Assembly (NCBI GenBank): GCA_051873875.1
Contig: JBJEFI010000141.1
Location: forward strand, 1-5,510
Origin: JBJEFI01 sp051873875
GTDB taxonomy: Bacteria; Bacillota; Bacilli; Bacillales; Bacillaceae_G
Direction of reading: 5' to 3'
Length of the DNA: 5,510 nt
The translations under genes and the position numbers were made by a program. The notes below the pieces were generated by a model that was given only the letters and a program-made list of their open reading frames with translations, had not been told where the DNA came from and did no database searches. Of the stretch, positions 5,425-5,510 are shown in pieces (the first letter of the stretch is position 1; each line of letters begins with the position of its first letter).

Positions 5425-5509
5425 TGGTGGAGGGGGACGGATTCGAACCGCCGAACCCCCAGGGAGCGGATTTACAGTCCGCCGCGTTTAGCCACTTCGC
5501 TACCCCTCC
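5425..5509 (-). tRNA. tRNA-Tyr, anticodon GUA
   Basis: A class II tRNA, complete but ending one base from the window edge. The anticodon stem GCGGA/TCCGC encloses CTGTAAA, anticodon GUA, reading UAU/UAC. The acceptor stem is GGAGGGG with CCCCTCC, discriminator A73, CCA encoded. G34 makes it a queuosine substrate. The operon evidently continues upstream, since no promoter is visible before it. Confidence 0.95.
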
Positions 5510-5510
5510 A

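Overview
The window looks like chromosomal DNA of a low-GC Firmicute of the Bacillaceae type. The evidence is AT-rich intergenic DNA, strong AGGAGG-like ribosome binding sites, sigma-A type promoters, U-tailed intrinsic terminators, and a tRNA series (Tyr-Trp-His-Gln-Gly-Cys-Leu-Leu) that I recall as the end of the Bacillus subtilis trnD cluster. The queG-yhbB pair is also a Bacillus neighbourhood (yhbA-yhbB). Every supported gene lies on the minus strand, so transcription runs from high to low coordinates.

Layout in the direction of transcription. At 5509-4855 are seven closely packed tRNA genes (Tyr, Trp, His, Gln, Gly, Cys, Leu-UAA), the end of a longer operon entering from outside the window and closed by a strong terminator at 4817-4850. 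At 4785-4616 an eighth tRNA gene, Leu-CAA, has its own consensus promoter and its own terminator, so it is a separate unit. At 4482-2863 is a 539-residue AMP-forming fatty-acyl-CoA ligase, closed by a terminator at 2829-2854. At 2763-2416 is a 115-residue helical protein I do not recognise. At 2200-1067 is queG (epoxyqueuosine reductase, last step of queuosine tRNA modification), followed by a yhbB-like putative amidase at 1001-123 and a terminator overlapping its stop codon.

Most genes have ordinary identities. The less ordinary content is in the RNA between them. The queG leader has a good sigma-A promoter followed, before the start codon, by a 16-bp hairpin with a U tract, which suggests attenuation or a short separate RNA. 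Between queG and yhbB a 17-bp hairpin encloses the whole yhbB ribosome binding site and starts five bases after the queG stop codon, which suggests translational coupling. The Leu-CAA promoter is spanned by a perfect 10-bp inverted repeat that covers most of its -35 box.

A functional link exists between the tRNAs and queG: queuosine is placed at the wobble position of GUN-anticodon tRNAs, and two of them, Tyr (GUA) and His (GUG), are encoded here. The two are about 3 kb from queG and separately transcribed, so the link may be coincidental. I see no CRISPR array, insertion sequence, phage gene or defence system. I do not think the window holds a new multi-gene system; the leads are regulatory RNA structures and one uncharacterised small protein.
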